This document shows positions 18,417 to 28,070 of a stretch of DNA of 64,000 bases, in pieces. The notes beneath the pieces are model-generated. The model searched no databases. It was not told the origin of the DNA and saw nothing but the letters and a program-made list of their open reading frames with translations. The stretch spans positions 1,348,439 through 1,412,438 of the forward strand of contig NZ_JAIUZR010000003.1 in the NCBI RefSeq assembly GCF_020171465.1. Direction: 5' to 3'. This stretch comes from Lutimonas saemankumensis (GTDB lineage: Bacteria > Bacteroidota > Bacteroidia > Flavobacteriales > Flavobacteriaceae). Made by a program: the position numbers and the translations under genes. Every line of letters starts with the position of its first letter. The stretch's first letter is position 1.

Positions 18417-19568
18417 CTAAAGTTTAGATACTTTCTTGCTTTGGAATTCAGTAACGTTTGGAATGATCTCCATGTCTTGCCGAGCTCTTTGTAAGCCTTC
18501 CATCAGTATTTTGTCACCAGCGTTTAAACCCTCCTGAACAAGGTAAAATTCTCCTACCGTTTCACCTACCTTTATTTGTCGGCTCTCAAGCTTGTTTTCA
18601 GCATTCACAACATAGACAGAATATTGTCCCTGAAGTTCTAGAGCACATTTCTGAGGAATAAGGATGGCATCATCGGCACGGCTGAACTGAACCCGGATTC
18701 GAGCGAACTGGCCGGGTCGAATAAGACGGTCCGGATTAGGAAAAGTCGCCTGAATCAAAATGGAACCCGTTGAAGAATCTATGTTTCGGTCAATGAAATC
18801 TATCTTACCATCTTCCGGGAATTCCTCTCCATCCGCCAAAATAAGTCGTAACCCAACATCAGCACTGTCCGATCTTTCTATCTTTCTCTCAGTTCTAGAA
18901 ATATACTCACGTGCAATTTTAAGGTAATCATTTTCTGAAAGGAAGAATTGAAAACGTATATTCCTAAGCTGGGACACCGTATTCAAGATAACCGGGTTAG
19001 GGTCTTTACCCACAAATTCGCCTTCACGTGCATTGGTCTTACCTATAATTCCTTCTATGGGTGCATACATCTTGCTATAGCCCAGGTTGATCTTGGCTAT
19101 GTTCAGGTTGGCCTTTGCCGCCTCAAGGCTCGATTGTGCGGCATCCCTTTTACTCACCGCCATATCCAGTTCCTGCTGGCTTACAGCCGCCATAGCAGCA
19201 AGTGGTTCAATCCTGCGCAAATCACTTTCAGCCTGAACAAGTACAGTTTTAGCCTCAGAAACTTTTGACGTTTCTGCCACAACTTTTTCCTGAAAAGGTT
19301 CAGGGTCTATGGTATACAATAACTGCCCTTCGTTAACTCGTTGTCCTTCATCAAAATGAATCCCTGTTAGAAAGCCTTCTACACGTGCACGGATCGGAAT
19401 ATCCTTTTCTCCGTAAACCTGCCCCACAAACTCTTCATAAAGTGGAACCGATTCGGTATGAATTTCATAAACCTCAAAGGGCTGAGGAGGCATTACTTTT
19501 TGGTCATCTCCTTTTTTACAGGAAGATATCAAAACTGACAATAAAAAAAGGAAGTATATTTTTTTCAT
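18417..19568 (-). CDS. RND efflux periplasmic adaptor (AcrA/MexA family lipoprotein)
   Basis: A 383-residue protein with a lipobox (LISSC, Cys17), then the biotinyl-lipoyl-like half-motifs (RARVEGFLTGIHFDEGQRV and YSKMYAPIEGIIGK), a helical hairpin between them and a beta-barrel domain. It links the RND pump to the outer-membrane duct. It is the first gene of a three-gene operon on the minus strand. Confidence 0.95.
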   Translation of the reverse strand: MKKIYFLFLLSVLISSCKKGDDQKVMPPQPFEVYEIHTESVPLYEEFVGQVYGEKDIPIRARVEGFLTGIHFDEGQRVNEGQLLYTIDPEPFQEKVVAETSKVSEAKTVLVQAESDLRRIEPLAAMAAVSQQELDMAVSKRDAAQSSLEAAKANLNIAKINLGYSKMYAPIEGIIGKTNAREGEFVGKDPNPVILNTVSQLRNIRFQFFLSENDYLKIAREYISRTERKIERSDSADVGLRLILADGEEFPEDGKIDFIDRNIDSSTGSILIQATFPNPDRLIRPGQFARIRVQFSRADDAILIPQKCALELQGQYSVYVVNAENKLESRQIKVGETVGEFYLVQEGLNAGDKILMEGLQRARQDMEIIPNVTEFQSKKVSKL

Positions 19569-19688
19569 AGGGGTAAATTTGGTTCTGTTAAGGATTGTTA
19601 AAAATAATAAAAACTTTTAACAAGAAAACCAATGATTCCTCAAAACCCTAGAAATAATTCAAAGTTCCCTGGAAATGATTCGATACTC

Positions 19689-21134
19689 TTAGTAATAGGC
19701 AAATCTCCTTACCTTGGAAATATACTTGGCCAGGCCTAAAACCTGATGGCTATAGCCGTATTCGTTGTCGTACCAAACATATAACAAGACATTATCTCCT
19801 TCTTTGGAAACAATAGTTGCATGACTGTCAAAGATTGCCGGTTCCAAAGTACCCACAATATCCGATGACACAAGTTCATTGCTAAGAGAATATCTAATCT
19901 GTTCTACCAAATCACCTTCCAAAGCATATTTTTTGATAATTGCATTTAGATCCTCCTTTGAAGTCTTGCTATGCAGGTTCAAATTCAGTATAGCAAGTGA
20001 ACCGTTAGGTACTGGTACCCGGATAGCATTAGAGGTCAACTTTCCCGAAAGTTCCGGAACTGCCTTGGATACCGCTTTACCTGCTCCTGTTTCCGTAATT
20101 ACCATATTTAGCCCGGCGGCTCTGCCTCTGCGATACTTCTTATGCATATTATCAACAAGGTTCTGGTCATTGGTGTAAGCATGAATGGTCTCAATATGAC
20201 CATGTTTAATGCCCAAGGTATCATTAATGACTTTTAAAACAGGTGTAATGGCATTGGTTGTACAAGATGCTGCTGAGAAAATACGGTGCTGGTCCGGGTC
20301 AAAGTTATTTTGATTCACACCATATACAATATTGGGAACCGTCCCGACTCCAGGGGCTGTAAGTAACACCTTATCAGCTCCCTTGGCTTCTAAATGCCTG
20401 GCCAGGGCATCTTCTGTCCTAAAGGCTCCTGTATTATCTATAATCAATGCCTCATGGATACCATATGAGGTATAATCCGGGTCTTCAGGGCCATTAGCAG
20501 AAATCACGAAAACGGTGGTTCCGTTTATGATCAGCGCATTATTTTTTGAATCTACTTTAACCGATCCTTTGAAATAGCCGTGTACAGAATCCTTTCTTAA
20601 CATTGATGCTCTTTTTTCGAGCACTTCAGGTGTAATTTCACCTCTGGTAACGATGGCTCTCAATCTCATTTGAACTCCTTTACCCGTTCTGGACATTAAC
20701 TCCCGTGCCAAAAGCCTTCCAATTCGTCCAAAACCATAGAGAACAACATCCTTTGGTTTGATACCATTGCCGTATTTGGCCCCTTCAAGTTTCTTCGTCA
20801 CAAATGCATCCACGTCGTGTTCACCTGTCAAATGGAAGACATAGGCCAGCTTTCCAATATCGATCTTTGAAGGGTGCAGTTCCAATTGCTGGATCTTTTT
20901 AGCGATCTGTAGCATATGACTCATCGAAATGGGCTTTTGCACAAATCCTTTGGCATAATCCAGTAAATTCAGGACCTCACTAACATTTCTGTCGATAAGC
21001 TGATTTCTAAAAAGGAATAATTCTATGTTGTTTTCATACCACAGATCACTGATCACTTTGATCAGTTCAACGGTCATTCTTCTCAGTTCAACCTGCTCAG
21101 AAAGCTGTTCTTCATAGCTATTCATTAATTTCAT
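19689..21134 (-). CDS. gap: Glyceraldehyde-3-phosphate dehydrogenase with N-terminal extension
   Basis: A 481-residue protein, about 140 longer than classical GAPDH. The Rossmann motif VVLYGFGRIGRLLARELM begins near residue 131, the catalytic cysteine lies in SAASCTTNAITPV, and WYDNEYGYSHQV is at the end. The first 130 residues form a helical domain not present in GapA. Where NAD-specific enzymes carry Asp after the second strand, this one has TRGE, so use of NADP and a biosynthetic role are possible but unproved. It stands alone between the efflux operon and the htrA terminator. Confidence 0.93.
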   Translation of the reverse strand: MKLMNSYEEQLSEQVELRRMTVELIKVISDLWYENNIELFLFRNQLIDRNVSEVLNLLDYAKGFVQKPISMSHMLQIAKKIQQLELHPSKIDIGKLAYVFHLTGEHDVDAFVTKKLEGAKYGNGIKPKDVVLYGFGRIGRLLARELMSRTGKGVQMRLRAIVTRGEITPEVLEKRASMLRKDSVHGYFKGSVKVDSKNNALIINGTTVFVISANGPEDPDYTSYGIHEALIIDNTGAFRTEDALARHLEAKGADKVLLTAPGVGTVPNIVYGVNQNNFDPDQHRIFSAASCTTNAITPVLKVINDTLGIKHGHIETIHAYTNDQNLVDNMHKKYRRGRAAGLNMVITETGAGKAVSKAVPELSGKLTSNAIRVPVPNGSLAILNLNLHSKTSKEDLNAIIKKYALEGDLVEQIRYSLSNELVSSDIVGTLEPAIFDSHATIVSKEGDNVLLYVWYDNEYGYSHQVLGLAKYISKVRRFAYY

Positions 21135-21192
21135 AATAAAGGGGTCTTTTTGTTAAGAACGCAAAAATATGTGTTTATTATATGTAATCAAC

Positions 21193-21223
21193 AAAAAAAT
21201 CACTCAAGTTGAGTGATTTTTTG
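21193..21223 (-). terminator. Two-way intrinsic terminator after the HtrA gene
   Basis: AAAAAATCACTC (21194-21205) pairs with GAGTGATTTTTT (21211-21222) around AAGTT. The A-run and T-run flanks make it work in either direction. It lies 50 bases downstream of the htrA-like gene and just upstream of the gap gene. Confidence 0.85.
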
Positions 21224-21274
21224 TCAAGTTCTTAATTTTTTATTTTTTAGAGAAAGATAGATAAATCCAGCAGT

Positions 21275-22720
21275 TTAGTTCGATCGTACCCTGATATAAC
21301 CCATTTTTCCGCTTCGTGTAAGAATCTGAAGTTCAAAATAATCCTTGCTTTGGTATTTTTTAAGCAATAAATCAACCTCTTCAGCACTTGATACTTTCTG
21401 ATCTTCAACCGCCAAAATGATATCTCCGTTCCCAACGCCATACATTTCTTCAATTTCCTTATTTCTCAAATTTGTGATCTCTACCCCGTGATCAAGTTCA
21501 AACTTACTCGCAGCTCCCCTGGAAATGGGTTGAAGCTCTCCTATGAAATATTTTGAAAAATCAGAATTATCGAATTTATATTTATTGAACTGATTCTTTA
21601 ACTTCAACGGAAACGTTTTACGGCTTTCATTTCTTAGAACTGTAACCTGAACCTCATCCCCTGGCCTTTTCGATCCAAGAAAACCTTGCAGATCAGAAAA
21701 ATTGGAAATCTTGATATTATCCATCTTGACAATGATATCACCAACCTGAATACCGGCTTCATCAGATGCACTTCCCTGTAAAACCCTTGTTACTATAACA
21801 CCTTCAGTACTGGAAACTCCAAACTCCTCCGCTTTTTCACTATTTAATTCTTCATAATTGATTCCCAAATAGGCTCGCTGGACATTACCAAATTCAAGTA
21901 TATCTTCGATCACTCTTCTTGCAATATTCGATGGAACAGCGAAAGAGTATCCAATGTATGATCCGGTTTGAGAAGATATGGCCGTATTGATACCTATTAA
22001 ATTTCCACGGGTATTTACAAGAGCACCTCCACTATTTCCGGGGTTAACGGCCGCATCAGTCTGTATAAAGGACTCAATGCGCTTATTATTATTCATGATA
22101 TTGATATCCCGGGCCTTGGCACTTACAATCCCTGCAGTTACGGTAGAAGTCAGATTAAACGGATTTCCGACTGCCAAAACCCATTCTCCCACATTCAGAT
22201 TATCTGAATCTCCAAAGGCCAGATAAGGCAAATCACTTTTCTCAATTTTTAACAAGGCTATATCAGTACTCTCGTCTATCCCTACGACTTCAGCCTGATA
22301 GGATTCTTTATTGTTGAGGGTTACTTCTAGTTTTTTTGCTCCCTGGATCACATGATAATTGGTAATAATATACCCATCGGACGAAATAATCACACCGGAT
22401 CCGGAACCAACTACCTGACGTTCTGAGCCTCCTGACTGGCCGTAAAAGAATTCCAGCAACGGATTCGACCTGGAAGGCGCCGTACTCAGATTCTTTACAT
22501 GGACAACCGCATGAATCGACTTTTCCGCTATGGCAGTAAAATCTGTTCTTTCGGCGGCTTCCGCTTTGACGTTCTCGTATATGGCAGGAATACTAACCGG
22601 CATTGAAGATCGCATAGATCTATCTACTGTTTCCTGATTTTCAAAAAACAAAATATATCCCCCTAATGTTAGAACCCCACCAAGGGCAGATACGACAAGA
22701 ATCTTAAAAAAGTTTTTCAT
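21275..22720 (-). CDS. HtrA/DegP-family periplasmic serine protease
   Basis: A 481-residue protein with an N-terminal membrane anchor or signal (residues 7-26), a trypsin-like domain with His123 (NYHVIQGA), Asp153 (STDIALLKI) and Ser230 (NPGNSGGAL), and two PDZ domains (about 285-370 and 395-475). It should degrade or hold misfolded proteins in the envelope. The second PDZ domain is less typical but recognisable by the final ELQILTRSGKMGYIRVRS. It diverges from dapF with 116 bases between. Confidence 0.94.
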   Translation of the reverse strand: MKNFFKILVVSALGGVLTLGGYILFFENQETVDRSMRSSMPVSIPAIYENVKAEAAERTDFTAIAEKSIHAVVHVKNLSTAPSRSNPLLEFFYGQSGGSERQVVGSGSGVIISSDGYIITNYHVIQGAKKLEVTLNNKESYQAEVVGIDESTDIALLKIEKSDLPYLAFGDSDNLNVGEWVLAVGNPFNLTSTVTAGIVSAKARDINIMNNNKRIESFIQTDAAVNPGNSGGALVNTRGNLIGINTAISSQTGSYIGYSFAVPSNIARRVIEDILEFGNVQRAYLGINYEELNSEKAEEFGVSSTEGVIVTRVLQGSASDEAGIQVGDIIVKMDNIKISNFSDLQGFLGSKRPGDEVQVTVLRNESRKTFPLKLKNQFNKYKFDNSDFSKYFIGELQPISRGAASKFELDHGVEITNLRNKEIEEMYGVGNGDIILAVEDQKVSSAEEVDLLLKKYQSKDYFELQILTRSGKMGYIRVRSN

Positions 22721-22824
22721 AATTCTTCAATTTTTTAACATTAATCTCAAAAATAAAAAGAAAAAAACCAAGTTCTACCTACTTTAACTATACTTTAACA
22801 AGGGAATTTTCTTGCAATAATTCA

Positions 22825-22832
22825 TACATTTG
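22825..22832 (+). promoter_or_regulatory. -7 box TACATTTG four bases before the dapF ATG
   Basis: The box ends at 22832 and the ATG is at 22837. In Bacteroidota, transcription starts a few bases after TAnnTTTG, so the dapF message should start at or next to the start codon and be leaderless. Confidence 0.55.
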
Positions 22833-22836
22833 CCTA

Positions 22837-23616
22837 ATGAATTTAGACTTTTTCAAATATCAGGGAGCCGGTAACGATTTCGTTATCGTAGACAACAGGG
22901 ACGCTGTTTTCCCCATTGATGATTTTGATCTTATCAAACGCTTGTGCGATAGAAAATTTGGAATTGGAGCAGATGGATTTATGACACTTGAAGCATCTTC
23001 AGAAGCTGACTTCGAAATGAAGTATTATAACGCAGATGGCAGGCCGGGGTCAATGTGCGGAAACGGTGGAAGATGTCTGGTTGCTTTTGCGAAGAAAATG
23101 GGTGTTTTTAAAAATAAGACCAAATTCAAGGCTATTGGGGAACTTTATGAGGCCAGTATTGAAAACGATCTGGTAAGTTTAAAAATGATGAACGTTTCAT
23201 CCATTGAAAAAGAGTCAAATCATGTTTTTATTGATACGGGGTCACCACATCATATTGAGTTCACTCAAAACGTCAATAATGTTGATGTTGTAGAGATGGG
23301 GAGAAAAATCAGATACGGAGCGCCTTATTTCGAGACTGGCGCAAATGTGAATTTCGTAGAACAATCAGGCGTCGATTCTTTTAAAGTAAGAACCTATGAA
23401 CGAGGTGTTGAAAATGAAACCTTAAGCTGTGGGACGGGCGTTACGGCAGTTGCTCTTGCCGCCTACTTTTTGAATAAGACCCAATCCGAAGAAATTCATA
23501 TTGAAACCAAAGGCGGGTCAATGAAAATATCTTTTGAACCTGATGGAACCGGATTCAAAAATATAGTCTTAACGGGACCTGCGACCCTTGTATTTGAAGG
23601 TCAAATAGAAATTTAA
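22837..23616 (+). CDS. dapF: Diaminopimelate epimerase
   Basis: A 259-residue enzyme of normal size with both catalytic cysteines: Cys74 in MCGNGGRC and Cys198 in SCGTGVTA. It converts LL- to meso-diaminopimelate for lysine and peptidoglycan. It heads a four-gene operon (2-base gap to the GNAT gene) with mltG, also a cell-wall gene. Confidence 0.97.
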   Translation: MNLDFFKYQGAGNDFVIVDNRDAVFPIDDFDLIKRLCDRKFGIGADGFMTLEASSEADFEMKYYNADGRPGSMCGNGGRCLVAFAKKMGVFKNKTKFKAIGELYEASIENDLVSLKMMNVSSIEKESNHVFIDTGSPHHIEFTQNVNNVDVVEMGRKIRYGAPYFETGANVNFVEQSGVDSFKVRTYERGVENETLSCGTGVTAVALAAYFLNKTQSEEIHIETKGGSMKISFEPDGTGFKNIVLTGPATLVFEGQIEI

Positions 23617-23618
23617 CG

Positions 23619-24149
23619 ATGAGTTTGCTCGAAAATGAAACTTTAAAATTGAGGGCACTGGAGAGAGATGACCTCGATCTGCTTTTTTCCGTGGAAAATA
23701 ACAGCTCTTATTGGGAGGTCAGTGATACACTCACACCATTCTCGAGGGATGTTTTATTAAGATATATTGAAAATGCGCACCTTGACCTTTATGAAGCCAA
23801 ACAATTGCGTTTGGTCATTACTAGGGCTTCCGACAAATGTGTCTTGGGACTGATTGACCTGTATGACTTCAATCCGCACCACAAAAGAGCCGGTATAGGT
23901 ATTTTGATTTTGAATCGATTTAAAAGAAATGGCTATGCATCAAAAGCCCTGGACCTGTTTCTCAACTATGTTTTTGGGCATTTGGACCTCCATCAGATCT
24001 ATGCCAATATTCCGGTAGAAAACCATGCAAGTTTATCCCTTTTTCAAACAAAAAAGTTTGAGAAAGTAGGAATCCAGAAGGAATGGATCAGGAGAAGAGG
24101 GTCCTTTGAGCACGTTGCACTTTATCAAAAAATAAACCCGAATCATTAA
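23619..24149 (+). CDS. GNAT family N-acetyltransferase (RimJ/RimL-like)
   Basis: A 176-residue acetyltransferase. KLRALERDDLDLLFSVENN at the start and RAGIGILILNRFKRNGYASKAL as the acetyl-CoA-binding segment fit the RimJ/RimL-like group that acetylates protein N-termini or small amines. It overlaps mltG by one base. Substrate unknown. Confidence 0.85.
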   Translation: MSLLENETLKLRALERDDLDLLFSVENNSSYWEVSDTLTPFSRDVLLRYIENAHLDLYEAKQLRLVITRASDKCVLGLIDLYDFNPHHKRAGIGILILNRFKRNGYASKALDLFLNYVFGHLDLHQIYANIPVENHASLSLFQTKKFEKVGIQKEWIRRRGSFEHVALYQKINPNH

Positions 24150-25177
24150 TGAAAAAGAAAATCGCAATTACCTTAGGAATACTGTTTTTGATGCTTTGCA
24201 TAATCGGCTACTCTTTTTACCGAAAAATTTATGCCCCCAATGTAAAAGAGACCGTTTCTGTTTTCATTCCTGCCGGAACCACGATAAAAGAATTGATTCC
24301 AATTTTGGATCCTTATATCCGAAACATGAACGGATTTATCTGGGTTGCCGAGAAGAAGAATTATCCAAACAAAATAAGACCCGGAAAATTCAGAATTACT
24401 GAAGGAATGAACAATGATGAACTGATCAATCATTTAAGAGGCGGAAAAGCAGAGACCATTACCCTGACCTTCAACAATCAGGATAGTTTCGAAAAACTCG
24501 CAGGAAGGGTTGCAATGCAGATTGAAGCAGATTCGGCAGCCTTATTTGAGGCCTTTAAAGATATTGATTTTATAGCCAGGAATGGGTTCACACCCGAAAC
24601 GGCCCTTGCGATGTATATCCCAAATTCTTATGATTTTTATTGGAATACGAACCCCGTTGAATTTCGAGACAGAATGCTCACAGAATACAAAAGGTTCTGG
24701 ACCGATGCACGAATGGAAAAAGCCAAGGCCCAGAACCTGAATCCGATTCAGGTAGCCACCCTGGCATCCATCGTTCAAAAAGAAACTGCCATTATTGAGG
24801 AAAGAAAAACCGTTGCGGGACTTTATTTGAACCGTCTTCATGATTTCTGGCCGCTACAGGCAGATCCGACGATTATTTTTGCCTTGAAACAAAAATATGG
24901 TCAGGAAAAAGAATTCAAACGAGTCCTGAACAAGGATCTTGATATAGATTCGCCTTATAACACCTATGCAAATTTCGGACTGCCTCCGGGACCCATAGGA
25001 ATGCCAGACATTTCCTCAATTGATGCGGTTTTGAACCCTGAAGGCCATAAGTTTTATTATATGTGCGCGAGTGTTGAAAAAATAGGTTATCATAAATTTG
25101 CCAAAACTTTAAGAGAACACAATAAGAATGCCGCTGAATATCAGAGGTGGGTTAGTCAACAGGGAATAAACAGGTGA
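24149..25177 (+). CDS. mltG: Endolytic peptidoglycan transglycosylase MltG
   Basis: A 342-residue YceG-like protein with an N-terminal membrane segment (residues 5-22) and a LysM-like subdomain, then the catalytic domain with the conserved glutamate in ASIVQKETAI and the LQADPTIIFAL and PPGPIGMP signatures. It cuts nascent glycan strands at the membrane. It sits with dapF in one operon and overlaps the next gene by 4 bases. Confidence 0.95.
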   Translation: MKKKIAITLGILFLMLCIIGYSFYRKIYAPNVKETVSVFIPAGTTIKELIPILDPYIRNMNGFIWVAEKKNYPNKIRPGKFRITEGMNNDELINHLRGGKAETITLTFNNQDSFEKLAGRVAMQIEADSAALFEAFKDIDFIARNGFTPETALAMYIPNSYDFYWNTNPVEFRDRMLTEYKRFWTDARMEKAKAQNLNPIQVATLASIVQKETAIIEERKTVAGLYLNRLHDFWPLQADPTIIFALKQKYGQEKEFKRVLNKDLDIDSPYNTYANFGLPPGPIGMPDISSIDAVLNPEGHKFYYMCASVEKIGYHKFAKTLREHNKNAAEYQRWVSQQGINR

Positions 25178-26103
25178 TAGGTTCAAAAAAATTACATATT
25201 TTTTTTCTTCTGTGCTTCCTGCTGTCTTTTACGGGTAGTGATTTACTAAGGGCCCAGCAAAAAACTCCTTTCTTCCAACGTTCTGACACTTTAAACAAGA
25301 AAAGAAGAAACGCTGTATATATAACAGAAGCGTCTTTGGCTACTGTAACCCTATTGGCTCTGAACGAGGCCTGGTATTCAGATTATGACCGGTCCCGATT
25401 TCATTCCTTCAATGACAATTCCGAGTGGATGCAAATGGATAAGTTTGGGCATGTTTTTAGTTCGTATTATATAGGTAAAATGGGGATGGATGCCCTGGCC
25501 TGGGCGGGTGAATCGAAAAAGAACCAGCTCCTGTATGGAGCAACACTTGGATTTGTATTTTTAACTGCCGTAGAGATTTTAGATGGGTTTTCTGAGGAAT
25601 GGGGCTTTTCCACGGGAGATGTTGCAGCCAATGCTCTGGGAACAGGATTATTGATTGGCCAGGAACTGCTTTGGGACGAACAGAGAATCCAAATAAAATT
25701 TTCTTTTCATACAACGGATTACGCTATAAATGATCCGGAGCAACTGGGTGGTACTACCCTGGAACAACTTCTTAAAGATTACAACGGTCAGACTTATTGG
25801 TTATCTTTCAATCTCAAGTCCTTTTTTAAAGAAAGTAACATTCCGCCATGGTTAAACTTCTCCCTGGGCTATGGAGCCAACGGGCTTCCCGAGGGGAGTT
25901 TTGACAACTCGGTTGAACCTCCTGCTCCCATTGAATCATACAGACAATTTTTCACAAGTATTGATGTAGATCTTACAAAAATCAAAACAAAATCAGATTT
26001 TCTGAAAACTGTTTTTAACGTTTTTAACTTTGTTAAAATACCGGCGCCAACAGTTGAATACAGAAGTAACGGTAGCTTTAAATTCCATTTTCTTTACTTT
26101 TAA
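25174..26103 (+). CDS. DUF2279 family protein, exported
   Basis: A 309-residue protein with a GTG start that overlaps the mltG stop (GTGA). Residues 1-27 look like a Sec signal ending at LRAQ. The core with MDKFGHVFSSYYIGKMGMDA and EEWGFSTGDVAANALGTG is typical of DUF2279 proteins of Bacteroidota, and a YfiM-like fold is likely. The aromatic-rich C-terminus suggests an envelope location. Function unknown. Confidence 0.75.
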   Translation: MIGSKKLHIFFLLCFLLSFTGSDLLRAQQKTPFFQRSDTLNKKRRNAVYITEASLATVTLLALNEAWYSDYDRSRFHSFNDNSEWMQMDKFGHVFSSYYIGKMGMDALAWAGESKKNQLLYGATLGFVFLTAVEILDGFSEEWGFSTGDVAANALGTGLLIGQELLWDEQRIQIKFSFHTTDYAINDPEQLGGTTLEQLLKDYNGQTYWLSFNLKSFFKESNIPPWLNFSLGYGANGLPEGSFDNSVEPPAPIESYRQFFTSIDVDLTKIKTKSDFLKTVFNVFNFVKIPAPTVEYRSNGSFKFHFLYF

Positions 26104-26159
26104 ATTTGCCTCGTGCCCAAGCTTTTCTTCTCATTTTGAACGATTTGTAAAAAATGGCT

Positions 26160-26167
26160 TATCTTTG
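26160..26167 (+). promoter_or_regulatory. -7 box TATCTTTG before the transglycosylase-like gene
   Basis: A perfect TAnnTTTG box 48 bases before the ATG at 26215; TTG triplets upstream at 26136-26138 could serve as the -33 element. Confidence 0.5.
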
Positions 26168-26214
26168 TCCCAGAAATGTAGTTTTTAGGTGCTCCCTAAC
26201 TAAAAAATACAATC

Positions 26215-26844
26215 ATGGAAAAGAGAATGATGTTTATCGCATACATTGCGATAATTTTAGTTGTTTTTACACAGAATTATACCCTTTTTTATAAAGCAGA
26301 TAAAAAAGTGCGTTACAACCTTCCAAAGGCAAATACAATTGTCACGGTAAGTAAAAGTGTAGAGCCTTTCAAGGTTTATTTTACTCCTTCAGTAGATAAT
26401 CATTATATCGGATTTAAAGAAGCCATCGCTTTTAAAGAATCAAGAGGAAATTACAAGAAAGTAAACAGTCTTGGGTATTTAGGTAAGTATCAATTTGGTG
26501 AATCTACTTTAAACCGGATAAGAATTTATGATACAGAGAATTTCCTCAATGACCCAAAATTACAGGAAGATGCTTTCTACACCCTTTGCTCTTTAAATAA
26601 ATGGATCCTGATAAGAGACATTAAGAGAAGCGTGGGTAAAAAAATTAACGGGGTGGTTATTACCGAATCCGGAATTCTGGCTGCTGCGCATCTCGCAGGC
26701 GCGGGAAACGTAAAGAAATACCTGAGAAGCAATGGTGAATTTAATGCCTATGATGCTTATGGCACCAACGTGCATCAGTATATGAAAAAGTTTGCCGGTT
26801 ATGACACTTCCTTTATCAAGCCCGTCAAAAACGCCAGAATCTAA
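26215..26844 (+). CDS. Lytic-transglycosylase-like (lysozyme-fold) envelope protein
   Basis: A 209-residue protein with an N-terminal hydrophobic segment (residues 5-22) and a lysozyme-like domain: FKEAIAFKESRGNYKKVNS holds a candidate catalytic Glu, and GYLGKYQFGESTL and ILAAAHLAGAGNVKKYL follow the transglycosylase pattern. It probably cleaves or remodels peptidoglycan. It has its own promoter and converges on the methyltransferase gene. Confidence 0.72.
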   Translation: MEKRMMFIAYIAIILVVFTQNYTLFYKADKKVRYNLPKANTIVTVSKSVEPFKVYFTPSVDNHYIGFKEAIAFKESRGNYKKVNSLGYLGKYQFGESTLNRIRIYDTENFLNDPKLQEDAFYTLCSLNKWILIRDIKRSVGKKINGVVITESGILAAAHLAGAGNVKKYLRSNGEFNAYDAYGTNVHQYMKKFAGYDTSFIKPVKNARI

Positions 26845-26887
26845 AATCGGATTTTCAGGTCTGGTACCTTGAAGAAACCGATCTCGT

Positions 26888-27604
26888 CTAATATTTGTGA
26901 TAAATGAAAATACAGGGTCGTTTATGCAGATCAATATTTTCATTTTTCCATTCCTTTATGGTCAATGTCTTGATGTATTCCGTACTCAATGTAAGATCGG
27001 CTGCCACACACAGAAGTGTAGATGGAGTTAATGAAGCCTTGAACTCATTGAAAAGTTTTTGATTCCGATATGGAGTCTCGATAAAGATCTGTGTCTGATT
27101 ATTTTGTTTTGAAAGCCTTTCAAGCTCCTTGAGCCTCTTTTTTCGCTCTATTTTTTCAATGGGCAAATAACCATTAAATGCAAAGTTTTGGCCATTAAGC
27201 CCGGATCCCATCATGGCCAGAATGATGGACGATGGCCCAACCATAGGTACAACCTCAATTTTTTTTTGATGTGCCAGCATCACAATATTTGCCCCGGGAT
27301 CAGCAATAGCAGGCACTCCCGCTTCTGATAACAGACCAACATTTATTCCTTGAAAACAGGGGTCCAAAAAAGACTTAGACTCAAATTCACTGGTGTATTT
27401 ATCGAGCAAAAACAATCGAAGTGCCGGCTGAGATTTTCTGGGTGTGATTTTTTTAATAAACCTTCTTGCGCTTTTCTCGTTCTCTACAATGAAAAAATCA
27501 ATGTTTTCGACTCGCTTTTTTACCGAGATCGGAAGTACCTCGAGAGGCTCATTGTCACCCAAGGTTGTTGGGATCAAGTACAGTTTACCAAATCCGGAAC
27601 TCAT
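26888..27604 (-). CDS. SAM-dependent methyltransferase, tetrapyrrole methylase/RsmI-like family
   Basis: A 238-residue protein with the tetrapyrrole-methylase fold: KLYLIPTTLGD at the start, VGLLSEAGVPAIADPGANIV as the SAM-site segment and VGPSSIILAMMGSGLNGQNFAFNGYLP. This short form is common in Bacteroidota and is related to RsmI, which methylates C1402 of 16S rRNA, but the region from about 180 on differs. The start overlaps the phosphatase stop by 4 bases. Confidence 0.82.
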   Translation of the reverse strand: MSSGFGKLYLIPTTLGDNEPLEVLPISVKKRVENIDFFIVENEKSARRFIKKITPRKSQPALRLFLLDKYTSEFESKSFLDPCFQGINVGLLSEAGVPAIADPGANIVMLAHQKKIEVVPMVGPSSIILAMMGSGLNGQNFAFNGYLPIEKIERKKRLKELERLSKQNNQTQIFIETPYRNQKLFNEFKASLTPSTLLCVAADLTLSTEYIKTLTIKEWKNENIDLHKRPCIFIYHKY

Positions 27605-28056
27605 TTTTCAATTTTTTTTGCAATTACTTCACAGGCTGCGTCCAACATTTTAAACACCAGATCAAAACCATTATTCCCACCGTAATAGGGGTCCGGAACT
27701 TCTCTGTCCATTCCTGGCTCCATTTCATTGAGAATAAGTTTTACCTTATCAATTTCATTTTGAGATCCAGCCAAATTCAGCACATCCCTCAAGTTAGAAC
27801 TATCCATGACATAAATGAGATCAAAATCTATAAAATCCTGAACTGAAAATTTTCTGCAACGCTGATCACTTATATCAATCTGGTTTTTTCGGGCAACTTC
27901 CATGGATCTGACATCCGGAAGTTCTCCAACATGCCATCCACCCGTACCTGCTGAATCAACAAAAATAGCTTCTGCATTAACTTTAGACTTAAGGATACCT
28001 TCTGCTAATGGTGACCTGCAGATATTACCCAGACATACCATTAATACCCTCACCAT
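27601..28056 (-). CDS. Low-molecular-weight protein tyrosine phosphatase
   Basis: A 151-residue enzyme with the P-loop CLGNICRS (Cys8, Arg14) at the N-terminus and the general-acid motif DPYYGG (about 123) near the end. It removes phosphate from tyrosine, or from arginine in some members. It lies 14 bases after dnaA and overlaps the methyltransferase gene by 4, so the three may be one transcript. Confidence 0.93.
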   Translation of the reverse strand: MVRVLMVCLGNICRSPLAEGILKSKVNAEAIFVDSAGTGGWHVGELPDVRSMEVARKNQIDISDQRCRKFSVQDFIDFDLIYVMDSSNLRDVLNLAGSQNEIDKVKLILNEMEPGMDREVPDPYYGGNNGFDLVFKMLDAACEVIAKKIEK

Positions 28057-28070
28057 AAACTTTTGAATTT

